A stretch of DNA of 64,000 bases from CAZSNH01 sp052388455 (lineage in GTDB: Bacteria; Pseudomonadota; Alphaproteobacteria; Rhizobiales; Hyphomicrobiaceae), in the NCBI GenBank assembly GCA_052388455.1, contig JBQTIA010000007.1:111641-175640 (forward strand). The letters run 5' to 3'. The position numbers and the translations under genes are program-made. Under the pieces are notes generated by a model. It was not told where the DNA came from. It saw only the letters and a program-made list of their open reading frames with translations, and did not search any database. Positions within the stretch are counted from its first letter, which is position 1; each line of letters begins with the position of its first letter. Shown here piece after piece: positions 51,422 to 61,856 of this stretch.

Positions 51422-52009
51422 ATGACACGGCACACATGGCTCGGATGGGTGATCGCAGCCCAGTCGACCCTGCTGCTCGGCGGCACGGCGAGCCATGCCG
51501 TCCGCCCGGCCAAGAGCCTCTACACCGCCCTCGACCGCACCCACTGCTCAGCCGTCGACCCGGCTACCGACGGCCGCCAGCTTCGCTGCCAGGGATTGCC
51601 CGGCTACCCGGTCTACCTCTCCGAGGCCGACCTTCGCGCCTTCGTCAGCGTCGGAGCGAACGCCGAGACGCGCAAGGCGGCAACCCAGACGCTGGCCGCA
51701 TCGAATTCGATTTTTCCGGGCGCTACCCAGCGCGCCACCCTTGAATGGCGGTTCGTCATCCGCGACGAGAAACCGGCTCCCTACGCCTTGATCCTCCGCT
51801 ACTTCACGGTCCGCGACAACCGGCGCGGGCAGGTGCTCGTGGTGACCCGCGTCACCGACACCGAGGCCTGCCACGTGGCCTACATCGACGCGCTGGCCAA
51901 TCCGAACGCCATCATCCTCGCGCGGCGCATTGCCGACGAGCGGGCGCGAAAATTCGATTGCAAGGGGACGCCGGTCCGCATCGGCGCGGCGGGGCTCAGT
52001 CCGATGTGA
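51422..52009 (+). CDS. Secreted hypothetical protein
   Basis: 195 residues from the ATG at 51422 (a TTG at 51416 is also possible). Signal peptide MTRHTWLGWVIAAQSTLLLG continuing to SHA. The mature part has four cysteines (THCSAVD, LRCQGL, EACHVAY, KFDCKG), which could form two disulfides, and a beta-rich core. No family recognised. It is divergent from ppa and convergent with the GNAT gene. Confidence 0.62.
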   Translation: MTRHTWLGWVIAAQSTLLLGGTASHAVRPAKSLYTALDRTHCSAVDPATDGRQLRCQGLPGYPVYLSEADLRAFVSVGANAETRKAATQTLAASNSIFPGATQRATLEWRFVIRDEKPAPYALILRYFTVRDNRRGQVLVVTRVTDTEACHVAYIDALANPNAIILARRIADERARKFDCKGTPVRIGAAGLSPM

Positions 52010-52062
52010 CGGGGCCGCTGGATTGCAGCGGTTGCGGGGCCGCGCTCCGAGCCTGAGCGTCG

Positions 52063-52572
52063 TCAGTTCCAGGCAAAGGCGATCTTTTCCAGCTTTGCGG
52101 GGCCGATTCGCTCGACGGAGCGGGCAATCGGCCGGCCGCCGCGACGCCAGTAGAAATCGCTGGCGATGGTGTTCTCGCTCAGCACCCAGACGACGAGGCC
52201 CTTCAGCCGACGCTGATCGAGGATTCCGCGGCAGGCTTCGAACAGGATTTCTCCGAAGCCGAGACCCTGGTGGTCGGGTAGCAGATAAAGCTCGTAGATT
52301 TCGCCGGCCTGCGAGCCCCGTCGGCGGGCGGCTCCGAGCGTCGCGTAGCCGGCGACGACGCCCGCCACTTCGATCACCACCACATCATCGCCGGATCGGA
52401 TGGTGCTGCGCCACCATTCCGGACTGCGGCGGCGGATGAGACTGTCGAGATGCAATTGCGGGATGATTCCGCGATACGCCTGTTGCCAGGACACACTGAA
52501 TACATCGCTCAAAGCCTTGGCGTCCCCAGGCTTCGGCTTGCGGATTTTGAACTCTGAACTCGAACCCAACAT
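52063..52572 (-). CDS. GNAT-family N-acetyltransferase
   Basis: 169 residues from ATG at 52572 (MLGSSSEFKIRKPKPGDAKA). GNAT fold with VVVIEVAGVVAGYATLG (strands 2-4), the acetyl-CoA pyrophosphate loop DHQGLGFGEILF, and VVWVLSENTIASDFYWRRGG near the end. The acyl acceptor is unknown. A longer open frame upstream has no coding character. Convergent with the secreted hypothetical gene. Confidence 0.85.
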   Translation of the reverse strand: MLGSSSEFKIRKPKPGDAKALSDVFSVSWQQAYRGIIPQLHLDSLIRRRSPEWWRSTIRSGDDVVVIEVAGVVAGYATLGAARRRGSQAGEIYELYLLPDHQGLGFGEILFEACRGILDQRRLKGLVVWVLSENTIASDFYWRRGGRPIARSVERIGPAKLEKIAFAWN

Positions 52573-52852
52573 GACGCCACTATAGCGCCCTTTTCTGAAT
52601 TGTGCGTGCTCTCGATGATCCATGGCAAATTCGCCACACAGCGATGCCGGAACGCGCTCAGAGCAACGATGCGGACCCTCGGCCCGGACATACGGCCGAC
52701 GTCGTCCGGCGATTCGGCTGCGCACATGCACTGCAGAAAAAGCGAAAGGCGCCGTGGTGCTGATGCATCCACGACGCCTCTATCACGTCAGCGATCTCCT
52801 CGGCCTGCGGGGCGCTCTTTTCGAGCAACCGCGCCAGTCTCCGAGCGAAGGA

Positions 52853-53308
52853 TCAGCCGGTCTTCTTGAGCTGCTCGAACGACTTCACGGCGGCCGAGTT
52901 CATCGTCTCGAAGGTCTGCTGCGTGACCTTCGCCGAGAGCTCGAACAGCTCCTTGGTCTGGGCGCTGGCGGCAGCGAACTGCTGCTGCATGAAGGTCTGC
53001 TGGAGACGAGCGACCTCGGGGAGCGTCTTGGCGCGGGCCATGGCGTAGGCGGCGTCGAAAGCGGCTTCGGTGTTCGATTCCGCGTTGCGCAGCACCTTCT
53101 CGCCGATGGTCTTGGCGCCGGCATGGGCAGCCAGCATGACATCTTCGAGCACCTTCACACCGTCCTTAGCGACGGTGTTGATCTTGCTGTAGGCTTCACG
53201 CGTCTTGGCCACGCTGTCCTCGGCGAAAGCCTGGACGTTTTCCGGAATGCGGGCATCCTTGGCCGCCGCAAACATTTCCTGGGCCTGACGGGTGAACTGG
53301 TCGTTCAT
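52853..53308 (-). CDS. Phasin-family protein
   Basis: 151 residues of amphipathic helix with no membrane segment. MNDQFTRQAQEMFAAAKDAR, ENVQAFAEDSVAKTREAYSK and QQTFMQQQFAAASAQTKELF are the phasin_2 family pattern of Hyphomicrobiales. Phasins coat polyhydroxyalkanoate granules, suggesting the organism stores PHA. Start ATG at 53308 after AGGAGAAATC. A likely PhaR-type operator lies about 140 bases upstream. Confidence 0.88.
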   Translation of the reverse strand: MNDQFTRQAQEMFAAAKDARIPENVQAFAEDSVAKTREAYSKINTVAKDGVKVLEDVMLAAHAGAKTIGEKVLRNAESNTEAAFDAAYAMARAKTLPEVARLQQTFMQQQFAAASAQTKELFELSAKVTQQTFETMNSAAVKSFEQLKKTG

Positions 53309-53444
53309 TAGATTTCTCCTGACGGATTACGGGTTGGTCTGATGGGTCGGGTTCGAGGCTCGCAGCTCGACTACGCAACTGACACGGCCCCCGGAAGTTC
53401 CAATCATCCGCAACCGTGCTGTGGGGAGCGTATACTCGACTTTA

Positions 53445-53460
53445 TTGTGCAGCGCAACAA
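53445..53460 (-). promoter_or_regulatory. Candidate PhaR operator upstream of phasin
   Basis: On the reverse strand this reads TTGTTGCGCTGCACAA, a TGC-rich dyad like the boxes bound by the PHA repressor PhaR in front of phasin genes in alphaproteobacteria. It sits about 140 bases before the phasin start in an AT-richer stretch. The assignment rests on motif likeness only. Confidence 0.45.
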
Positions 53461-53605
53461 GAAACTAAAAAGCAAGCATAGGCTGTTCAGTTCCCGAGCA
53501 ATCTTGGCCGTTTTATGTATTTTTTCCCCTTATCCCCGATGTTCAGCGTTCAGTGTTTTGCGCCACGGTATCGCTACTGCGAAAAAGCCTCACCAGCGCA
53601 TCCAC

Positions 53606-55129
53606 TTACGACGAAAGTCTCAGTGGGTCGAAGAGATCCCTGTAGCCCATGGCCGATCGGTCGAAGAGGATGTCGGAGGGGCGCAGCGGCCTGGCGAAGG
53701 CGAGCCCCTCGAGAGTCCGGCACCGCGACAAAGCGACATAGGCCTGCCCGTGCGCGAACGTCCCGCGCCCGAGGTCGATGAACACCTTGTCCAGCGTCAG
53801 CCCCTGCGACTTGTGAATGGTGAGCGCCCAGGCAAGCCGCAGGGGAAACTGGCGAAAAGTGCCGGCCACCGTCTCGACGATTTTCTCCGCCTGCCGGTCG
53901 AAGGCGTAGCGGCGCTGCTCCCAGGCGACCGGCTCGACCTCATATTCCTTTCCGTCGATGTCGATCCAAACCCGCTTCTCGGCCAAACGGCTGACGCGGC
54001 CAATGCTGCCGTTGACCCATCGGCGGTCGGCGTCGTTGCGGAGAAGAATGACCTTGGCGCCCGGCTTCAGCAGCAGCGTCTGGTCGGTAGGATGGGCACT
54101 TTCGGAAAAGTCACCGGTCACACCCGCCTCGAACGACCGCGCCTCCCCGCCGAGCGCCGTGAGATAGGCCATGTTGATCCGCTGTGCGGCGGCGTTGGTC
54201 GGCGTCAGGATCACATAGCTCTCGCCTTCGCTCAGCGTCCGGACGGGGCTGACGCGGGCATTGAGCACGGCGAGATCCTCGGCTTCCGCCTCGCCGTCCC
54301 GCACCCGGTTGAGGATCGCGATCAGCCGCTCGTCCCGCTGGCGGAAGACGTGCGACAGCTCGATCAGCCGGGTGCCCGCCCCCTCGCGCAGAGCCGGAAC
54401 GGAAAAGAAGAACGGCCCACCGTAGGCCGATTCCAGATGCTCCGCGACCTCGGCTTCCTGCACCACCGGCGGCAATTGATGCAGATCGCCGAATAGAATG
54501 AGCCGCACGCCGCCGAACGGCTCGCGCGGTCGCCCGCGATTGATCCGCAGCGACAGGTCAATGGCCGCCATGAGGTCCGAGCGCACCATCGATACTTCGT
54601 CGATCACGATCAGCTCGAGCTTGCGCATCAGCGAACCGTTTCGGCTGCGGCGAATGTCATCGGACCGGATCAGGCGGGGTGGCAGACCGAAGAAGGAATG
54701 GATCGTCTGTCCGCCGACGTTGACCGCCGCAAGGCCGGTCGGGGCCAGCACGACCATCTCGTCCGCCACCATGTCCCGCATGGCCCGGAGCAGGGTCGAC
54801 TTGCCCGTGCCGGCGCGCCCGGTGACGAACAGGTGGCCATCGCCCGCGCCAATATAGTCGAGCGCCGCCTGATATTCGTCGGTCGGCGTGACGCCGACAG
54901 GCCACAGGCCGCTCGTAACGGCGGTCGCGACGCGCCCGGCCGCCGGGGTCTGCACGGAACGGTTCGAGGGAACGGTCAAGCGGAACCCAATCGCGAAAGC
55001 CAACCCAGCGTCAGTACCAGAGCCGGGGACGGCGACAAATGCCGCCGGTCCGCTCACCGACAGCAATCGTGCGCGGCCAACCGCCGCCGCGGGCCTCTGC
55101 CAGAGACACCGACGGAGCGGCGATAGCAA
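53606..55129 (-). CDS. PIF1/RecD2-like superfamily 1 DNA helicase
   Basis: Up to 507 residues; the first 75 look non-native (no ATG or GTG, basic and Pro/Val-rich), so the true start may be further in. Walker A GRAGTGKST at about residues 104-112 from the TTG at 55129. Walker B LIVIDEVSM with Asp177-Glu178. Motif III FGDLHQLPPVV; motif V/VI region LTIHKSQGLTLDKV and QAYVALSRC. This is the SF1B layout of PIF1/RecD-like 5'-3' helicases. It lies 16 bases downstream of typA. Confidence 0.82.
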   Translation of the reverse strand: MLSPLRRCLWQRPAAAVGRARLLSVSGPAAFVAVPGSGTDAGLAFAIGFRLTVPSNRSVQTPAAGRVATAVTSGLWPVGVTPTDEYQAALDYIGAGDGHLFVTGRAGTGKSTLLRAMRDMVADEMVVLAPTGLAAVNVGGQTIHSFFGLPPRLIRSDDIRRSRNGSLMRKLELIVIDEVSMVRSDLMAAIDLSLRINRGRPREPFGGVRLILFGDLHQLPPVVQEAEVAEHLESAYGGPFFFSVPALREGAGTRLIELSHVFRQRDERLIAILNRVRDGEAEAEDLAVLNARVSPVRTLSEGESYVILTPTNAAAQRINMAYLTALGGEARSFEAGVTGDFSESAHPTDQTLLLKPGAKVILLRNDADRRWVNGSIGRVSRLAEKRVWIDIDGKEYEVEPVAWEQRRYAFDRQAEKIVETVAGTFRQFPLRLAWALTIHKSQGLTLDKVFIDLGRGTFAHGQAYVALSRCRTLEGLAFARPLRPSDILFDRSAMGYRDLFDPLRLSS

Positions 55130-55145
55130 CCGTCACGTTGGACGG

Positions 55146-56984
<1,839 letters not shown>

Positions 56985-57018
56985 GGGGTTTCCGAAGGTA
57001 TGGAGGAAGGGGCGCGCA

Positions 57019-57096
57019 CTAGTGTGATGATTTCGAAGTCCGCTTCATGCTTTGTAGCTGGCTCGGTCGCGGACTTCGAAAGCTGAATCACACTAG
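57019..57096. repeat. CTAG-bounded palindrome 1
   Basis: Outer arms CTAGTGTGAT (57019-57028) and ATCACACTAG (57087-57096). Inner arms TTCGAAGTCCGC (57032-57043) and GCGGACTTCGAA (57069-57080), twelve perfect pairs. Loop of 25 bases. It begins 34 bases upstream of the typA start. It contains the motif AAGTCCG, shared with the next two palindromes. Confidence 0.88.
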
Positions 57097-57109
57097 AATC
57101 ATAGTCTTG

Positions 57110-57184
57110 CTAGTGTCCTTTCGATCGCAAAGTCCGTACGGAGCTCGTGGAAGACTATGACGGACTTCGCGATCGGGACACTAG
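57110..57184. repeat. CTAG-bounded palindrome 2
   Basis: Left arm starts CTAGTGTCC (57110-57118), then CGATCGC and AAGTCCGT to 57137. Right arm 57160-57184 reads ACGGACTTCGCGATCGGGAC then ACTAG. Pairing is complete except for a three-base bulge and one mismatch. Same architecture and AAGTCCG core as palindrome 1, with unrelated inner stem sequence. Confidence 0.85.
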
Positions 57185-57216
57185 CGCTGCTGCCCATAAA
57201 GTCCGGCAGCAGCTAG
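57181..57216. repeat. CTAG-bounded palindrome 3, short
   Basis: CTAGC then GCTGCTGCC (57186-57194), ten-base loop containing AAAGTCC, then GGCAGCAGC (57205-57213) and TAG. It shares its left CTAG with the right end of palindrome 2. Nine perfect inner pairs. Confidence 0.8.
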
Positions 57217-57808
57217 CACATCACCTGCTCAGGCGATAGGGGACGCGCGGCCGAAAGCCGCCGCAACGGGCCACACCAGCGGCCTCGGCACCGCCGCCGC
57301 GCAGGATTAACGAAGCCGTCACATGCATCGAACCCGACCGGCGGTACGCGGCGGTCCGTATGCAACCGGGTCAGCAGCCGATGCCGCGGCCGATGATGAT
57401 GGCCGAGCGGATCGACACCTCACTTCACGACACGAAACGATGCGAGGACGATCACGATGACACTCCCGCATCGATGACGTGTGAGCGTGCGATGCGCGAC
57501 GCATCGTGCGCGGTACGCAGTGCGCGGGTGGACGCCCAGTGTGGTCATCAGTGTGGTCACCAGTGTGTCGTCACACGTCGCCTGCACGACCATCGCTCAC
57601 CGCACAACGTGAGAGCGGAACACGCAGCGACGGCATATCCTGTTCGAGAGTCATAAAAAAATGAGGACTTCGCGCAACACATTCTCAGGAATGACGAATA
57701 TCACACGTCACTTCGATATTTTGCGTGTCAACAAATTCATCGAACTTGCGCATGATTTTTTCAGTGCCGAACTGATTCGGTCACTAGAGAGCAAGAGAGA
57801 GAAGAACC
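57217..57808. other. Structured non-coding region before the histone-like gene
   Basis: About 590 bases without a convincing gene. It contains a perfect hairpin at 57490-57506 (CGATGCG, CGA, CGCATCG), a 12-base tandem repeat from 57537 (CAGTGTGGTCAT, CAGTGTGGTCAC, then CAGTGTG), and from about 57655 an AT-rich stretch unlike the rest of the window. That AT-rich part leads into the ribosome site of the small Lys/Ala gene and probably holds its promoter. Frames at 57360-57656 and 57661-57894 are open but biased and unrecognised. Confidence 0.55.
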
Positions 57809-57913
57809 ATGGCAAGAGCAGTCGCGAAGAAGAAAGCCCCGGCGAAAACCAAAGCCGCCAAGAAGCCCGCAGCGAAGAAGAAGACCGCCGCTAAGAAGAA
57901 GCGCGCCGCCTAA
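57809..57913 (+). CDS. Tiny Lys/Ala-rich histone H1-like protein
   Basis: 34 residues: the ATG at 57809 opens MARAVAKKKAPAKTKAAKKP and the rest continues in AAKKK units, ending KKKRAA. Composed almost only of Lys, Ala and Pro, like eukaryotic H1 tails and the lysine-rich nucleoid proteins of several proteobacteria. Ribosome site GAGAGAGAAGAACC. A strong intrinsic terminator lies 85 bases after the stop, supporting a discrete transcript. Presumed to bind DNA non-specifically; this is inferred from composition. Confidence 0.72.
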   Translation: MARAVAKKKAPAKTKAAKKPAAKKKTAAKKKRAA

Positions 57914-57998
57914 GTCGGCATCCCGCCGCGCCGAAGGTTGGGCACCCGAGGCGCGGTCCGCGATCACCAGACAGGTGACGCAGGGATCGTGAATTCAA

Positions 57999-58035
57999 GA
58001 CCGGTGGCAGCGAGACGCGCCACCGGTCTTTTTTT
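57999..58035 (+). terminator. Intrinsic terminator after the histone-like gene
   Basis: GACCGGTGG at 57999-58007, twelve-base loop, CCACCGGTC at 58020-58028, then seven T. Nine perfect pairs with U-run on the forward strand. It lies between the small gene and convergent polA. Confidence 0.92.
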
Positions 58036-58080
58036 GTGTCCGGCACCTGTCGGGCGCCGCCTGACGCCCCTGGCCGACGC

Positions 58081-61000
58081 TTAATGCGCGGCCTCCCAGT
58101 TATCGGCGGCCTTGGCATCGACGCGGATCGGCACCGTGAACTGCACCGCCGGCTCGGGCGCCTTTTCCATGACCCGCTTTGCGGCGGCGATCAGAGCGTC
58201 CGTCTCGCCCGACGGCACCTCGAAGATCAGTTCGTCGTGCACCTGAAGCAGCATCCGAGCCTTCGGTAGTCCGGCGACCCCGAGCGCCGGCGTCATCCGC
58301 ACCATGGCCCGGCGGATGATGTCGGCCGCCGTCCCCTGGATCGGCGCATTGATCGCCGCCCGCTCCAGGAAACCGCGCATCGACGGGTTCTTGGTGTTGA
58401 TTTCCGGATAGTGGATGCGCCGCCCGAACACGGTTTCGACATACCCCTTCTCGTGGGCAGTCTTTTTGGTCGCATCCATGTAGGCGCGGATGCCGGGAAA
58501 GCGCTTGAAATAGGTCGTGATGTACTCGCCTGCCTCAGCCTTGGAGATACCGAGCTGGTTGGCCAGCCCGAACGCGGAAATTCCATAGATGATGCCGAAG
58601 TTGATCGCCTTGGCGCGGCGGCGCACCTCGGCCGGCATGTCCTGGACCGGCACGCCGAACATCTCGGATGCGGTCATGGCGTGGATGTCGAGGCCCTCGG
58701 CGAAGGCCGCCTTCAGTTGCGGGATGTCGGCGATGTGGGCCAGCACGCGCAGCTCGATCTGCGAATAGTCGGCCGAGACTAGCCGCATGCCTTTGCCGGC
58801 GACGAACGCGGTTCTTATCTCGCGCCCCTCCTTGGTCCGGACGGGAATGTTCTGCAGGTTGGGATCGGACGACGCGAGCCGGCCCGTGGTCGTCGCGGCC
58901 AGCGCGTAGCTGGTGTGAATGCGGCCCGTTGTGGGGTTGATGAAGTTGGGCAGCGCGTCGGTGTAGGTCGAACGCAGCTTCGAGAGCTGGCGCCACTCCA
59001 GCATGGTGTCGACCAGCCGGCGGGCATCGTCCGGCAGCTCCTCGTTTCCGGCCAGGTCGTCCAGCAGCCCGGCGCGGGTCTCCCACTGGCCGGTCTTGGT
59101 CCTTTTGCCGCCGGGCAGCTTCAGCCGGTCGAACAGCAGCTCGCCGAGCTGCTTCGGCGAGCCGAGGTTGAACTTGTGACCGGCGAGCCCGTAGACCTCC
59201 TCCTCCAGCCGCGCGATGCTCTGTGCAAACTTGGAGGAGAGCCGCGCCAGGATCGCGCGATCGATATCGATGCCGGCCCGCTCCATGCCGACGATGACCG
59301 GCACCAGCGGACGCTCCAGCGTCTCGTACACGGTGACCATACGCTCGGCGGCGAGCCGCGGCTTCAATTTGAGCCACAGACGGAGCGTCACGTCGGCATC
59401 CTCGGCCGCGTACTCGGTCGCCTTCGCGATCGGAATCTGGGCGAACGTCTTTTCCGATTTCTTGGCACCCGGCGCGTGCTCCAGCGCCTGATCGAAGCTG
59501 ATGCAAGTGTGCCCGAGGTGGCGCTCCGAGAGGTCGTCCATGCCGTGGCCGCCCCGGCCGCCGTCCAGCACGTAGGAAAGAAGCATCGTATCGTCGAAAG
59601 GACCGATGGCGACGCCGTGCTGTGCCATGACCAGCATGTCGAACTTGAGATTCTGCCCGATCTTCAGAACCGAGGGATCTTCGAGCAGCGGCTGCAGCAG
59701 GGCCACGGCCTCACGCAGCGGGATCTGACCGGCGATCAAGCCGCCGCCCGCGAACAGATCGCCCGAGGCGCCGCAATGGCCGAGCGGCACGTAGCAGGCT
59801 TTACCCGGCACGACGGTCAGCGAAACTCCGACCAGTCCCGCCGTCATCGCATCGAGGCTGGTCGTCTCGGTGTCGAAGGCGAAGCGCCCCGCCTCGCGGC
59901 AATCGGCGACCCAGGCGGCGAGACGCCCGACTGTTGTCACCGTCTCGTATGTCGAGCGGTCGAAGGGAACCGGGCCGACCCGGCTCCAGGTGATCGCGGC
60001 ACCGGCCGCCGGTGTGCCCGCGCCTCGGTCGGAGGCGCGGTCCGGCTCGCGCTTGTCCGCCGGCTCGGTCCCGGCCGGTGAACCAGCGGCCGGGTCAGCG
60101 CCTTTCAGCGAGCTGCCGACCGAGCGCTCGAGAGGGGGCGGGGCCTCGACTCCGAGTTTGTCCGCGATACGCCGGGTCAGCGTGTTGAACTCCATCTCGC
60201 GCAGGAAGCCGAGCAGCGCGGCAGGGTCCGGTTCGTGCACGCCGAACGCCGTCACCGGCACGACATCCGGCACATCGTCCTTGAGCCGCACGAGGTCGCG
60301 GGAAATGCGCGCCTGATCGGCGAAGGCGATCAGCTTCTCGCGCCGCTTCGGCTGCTTGATCTCGCCGGCGCGCGCGAGCAGCGTGTCGAGATCGCCGTAC
60401 TCTATGATCAGCTCGGCCCCGGTCTTGATGCCGATGCCCGGCACGCCCGGCACGTTGTCGACGCTGTCGCCGGCCAGGGACTGCACATCGACCACCTTCT
60501 CGGGCGGCACGCCGAATTTTTCGATCACCTCGTCGCGACCGATGGTCTTATTCTTCATGCCGTCGAGCATGACGACACGCGGCCTGATGAGCTGCATCAG
60601 GTCTTTGTCGGACGAGACGATGGTGACCGAACCGCCGGCATCGACGGCTTCCCGCGCGTAAGTGGCAATGAGATCGTCGGCTTCGTAGCCGTCCTGCTCG
60701 ACGCAGGCGACGTTGAACGCCTTCACGGCATCGCGGATCAGCGGGAACTGCGGCACCAGCTCTTCCGGAGGCGGCGGACGGTTGGCCTTATAGAGGTCAT
60801 AGATGCGGTTGCGGAACGTCTCTCGCCCGGCGTCGAAGATCACGGCCACGTGGGTCGGGGCCTCTGACGCCTTAGATTCGGCGAGCAGCTTCCAAAGCAT
60901 GGCCGCGAAGCCGTGCACCGCCCCGACCGGCAGTCCGTCAGAGGGCCGAGTCAACGGCGGCAGCGCGTGGAAGGCCCGGAAGATGTATCCCGAGCCGTCG

Positions 61001-61128
61001 ATCAGATAGACGTGACTGCCCTTGACAATCGGCGTCGGCTCGCCTCCGGGCAGGGTCACGGCGCGCGCGCTGCGCGTAGTGGCGTCGGCGGTTTCCGCCG
61101 TCGATCGGTTGGATTTTGTCTCGCTCAT
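58081..61128 (-). CDS. polA: DNA polymerase I
   Basis: Repair and Okazaki-fragment polymerase, 1015 residues. 5' nuclease domain about 38-320 (HVYLIDGSGYIFRAFHALPP, GYEADDLIATYA, SSDKDLMQL, GDSVDNVPGVPGIG). 3'-5' exonuclease domain about 400-610 with intact Asp419 and Glu421 in FAFDTETTSLD, so proofreading is probably retained. Polymerase domain with DYSQIELRVLAHI (motif A), RRRAKAINFGIIYG (motif B) and QVHDELIFEV (motif C). A Pro/Ala-rich linker of about 50 residues (330-385) separates the nuclease halves. Start ATG at 61128. Confidence 0.96.
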   Translation of the reverse strand: MSETKSNRSTAETADATTRSARAVTLPGGEPTPIVKGSHVYLIDGSGYIFRAFHALPPLTRPSDGLPVGAVHGFAAMLWKLLAESKASEAPTHVAVIFDAGRETFRNRIYDLYKANRPPPPEELVPQFPLIRDAVKAFNVACVEQDGYEADDLIATYAREAVDAGGSVTIVSSDKDLMQLIRPRVVMLDGMKNKTIGRDEVIEKFGVPPEKVVDVQSLAGDSVDNVPGVPGIGIKTGAELIIEYGDLDTLLARAGEIKQPKRREKLIAFADQARISRDLVRLKDDVPDVVPVTAFGVHEPDPAALLGFLREMEFNTLTRRIADKLGVEAPPPLERSVGSSLKGADPAAGSPAGTEPADKREPDRASDRGAGTPAAGAAITWSRVGPVPFDRSTYETVTTVGRLAAWVADCREAGRFAFDTETTSLDAMTAGLVGVSLTVVPGKACYVPLGHCGASGDLFAGGGLIAGQIPLREAVALLQPLLEDPSVLKIGQNLKFDMLVMAQHGVAIGPFDDTMLLSYVLDGGRGGHGMDDLSERHLGHTCISFDQALEHAPGAKKSEKTFAQIPIAKATEYAAEDADVTLRLWLKLKPRLAAERMVTVYETLERPLVPVIVGMERAGIDIDRAILARLSSKFAQSIARLEEEVYGLAGHKFNLGSPKQLGELLFDRLKLPGGKRTKTGQWETRAGLLDDLAGNEELPDDARRLVDTMLEWRQLSKLRSTYTDALPNFINPTTGRIHTSYALAATTTGRLASSDPNLQNIPVRTKEGREIRTAFVAGKGMRLVSADYSQIELRVLAHIADIPQLKAAFAEGLDIHAMTASEMFGVPVQDMPAEVRRRAKAINFGIIYGISAFGLANQLGISKAEAGEYITTYFKRFPGIRAYMDATKKTAHEKGYVETVFGRRIHYPEINTKNPSMRGFLERAAINAPIQGTAADIIRRAMVRMTPALGVAGLPKARMLLQVHDELIFEVPSGETDALIAAAKRVMEKAPEPAVQFTVPIRVDAKAADNWEAAH

Positions 61129-61205
61129 CGGCAGGACTATAAATGCAACGCGGCCGACGGTCAGCCCGCAGTCACGACACAATCAAGGCCGAGGTCGAGG
61201 GTGCT

Positions 61206-61652
61206 TCACGCCCCGGTGACAGCACCGTTCAGCAGGCGCCCGAGGCCGGCGACCAGATGCGACCGCTGCTCGGCCGTAAGAGCGCGCGTCAGCATCGTGT
61301 CGACGTGCATTGCGGCAGGGATCGCCTTCTCCAGGCACCGCCGGCCGTTTTCGGTCAGGCGAACGGCGTACTTGCGGCTGTCCGAGCGGGTCCGGCGGCG
61401 CGACAGAAGCCCGCGGGCGACCAGCCGCGCGACGATATCCGCCAGCGTCGAGCGGTCGATGCCGGAGCGATCGCAGATGTCGGTCTGGCTCGGATCGTCG
61501 TGTTCGGCGACGATGGACAGAACGATGAACTGGCGCGCGGTAAGCCCGAGATCGCTGACCGACTTCGAAAAGAGTTCGTCGGCGCACTGACTGGCCTGAT
61601 GCAGCGCGTGCATCAGGCTTTTGGTTCCGGTCGCGGAATTCTGCGTCTTCAA
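61206..61652 (-). CDS. MarR-family transcriptional regulator (copy 2)
   Basis: 148 residues from a TTG at 61652 preceded by GAGGACGGACCC; the frame is open to 61838 but that stretch lacks support and covers the operator. Winged helix: LTARQFIVLSIV, recognition region CDRSGIDRSTLADIVARL, wing RRRTRSDSRKYAVRLTENG. Paralogue of the MarR at 41956. Divergent from the AraC-type gene, with a dyad between them. It may control that gene, itself, or both. Confidence 0.83.
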   Translation of the reverse strand: MKTQNSATGTKSLMHALHQASQCADELFSKSVSDLGLTARQFIVLSIVAEHDDPSQTDICDRSGIDRSTLADIVARLVARGLLSRRRTRSDSRKYAVRLTENGRRCLEKAIPAAMHVDTMLTRALTAEQRSHLVAGLGRLLNGAVTGA

Positions 61653-61724
61653 GGGTCCGTCCTCGTTGTGTGTCGTGGGGGGGTGCACGCAGGCGTCCGC
61701 CGCAGCGGTCACGCGATCGTGGCT

Positions 61725-61741
61725 AGTCTGACTATCAGTCT
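61725..61741. promoter_or_regulatory. Candidate MarR operator dyad
   Basis: AGTCTGACTATCAGTCT is a 17-base imperfect dyad: AG-CTGA, CTA centre, TCAG-CT, with one mismatched pair. Its length suits a MarR dimer. It lies between the divergent marR and araC-type starts, 73 bases from the former. Motif-based only. Confidence 0.45.
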
Positions 61742-61856
61742 GGCCTTCGAGCCGCTTGACCAGCGACGCCCGAAGTTTGATCGTAGACTCCCCAAGGCGT
61801 GCGATATTCGGGCGCATCACATTGCTTGCGTTGAGCATTTTCCGCGGCTAACAGAG

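Noticed and set aside
57360..57656. 98-codon open frame with Cys-Gly-His-Gln repeats
   Set aside because: The repeats follow from the 12-base tandem repeat, composition is odd for the genome, and there is no ribosome site or recognised motif.
57661..57894. 77-codon frame overlapping the histone-like gene
   Set aside because: It runs in another frame over the AT-rich leader and the Lys/Ala gene. The 34-codon frame has the better ribosome site and a recognisable composition.
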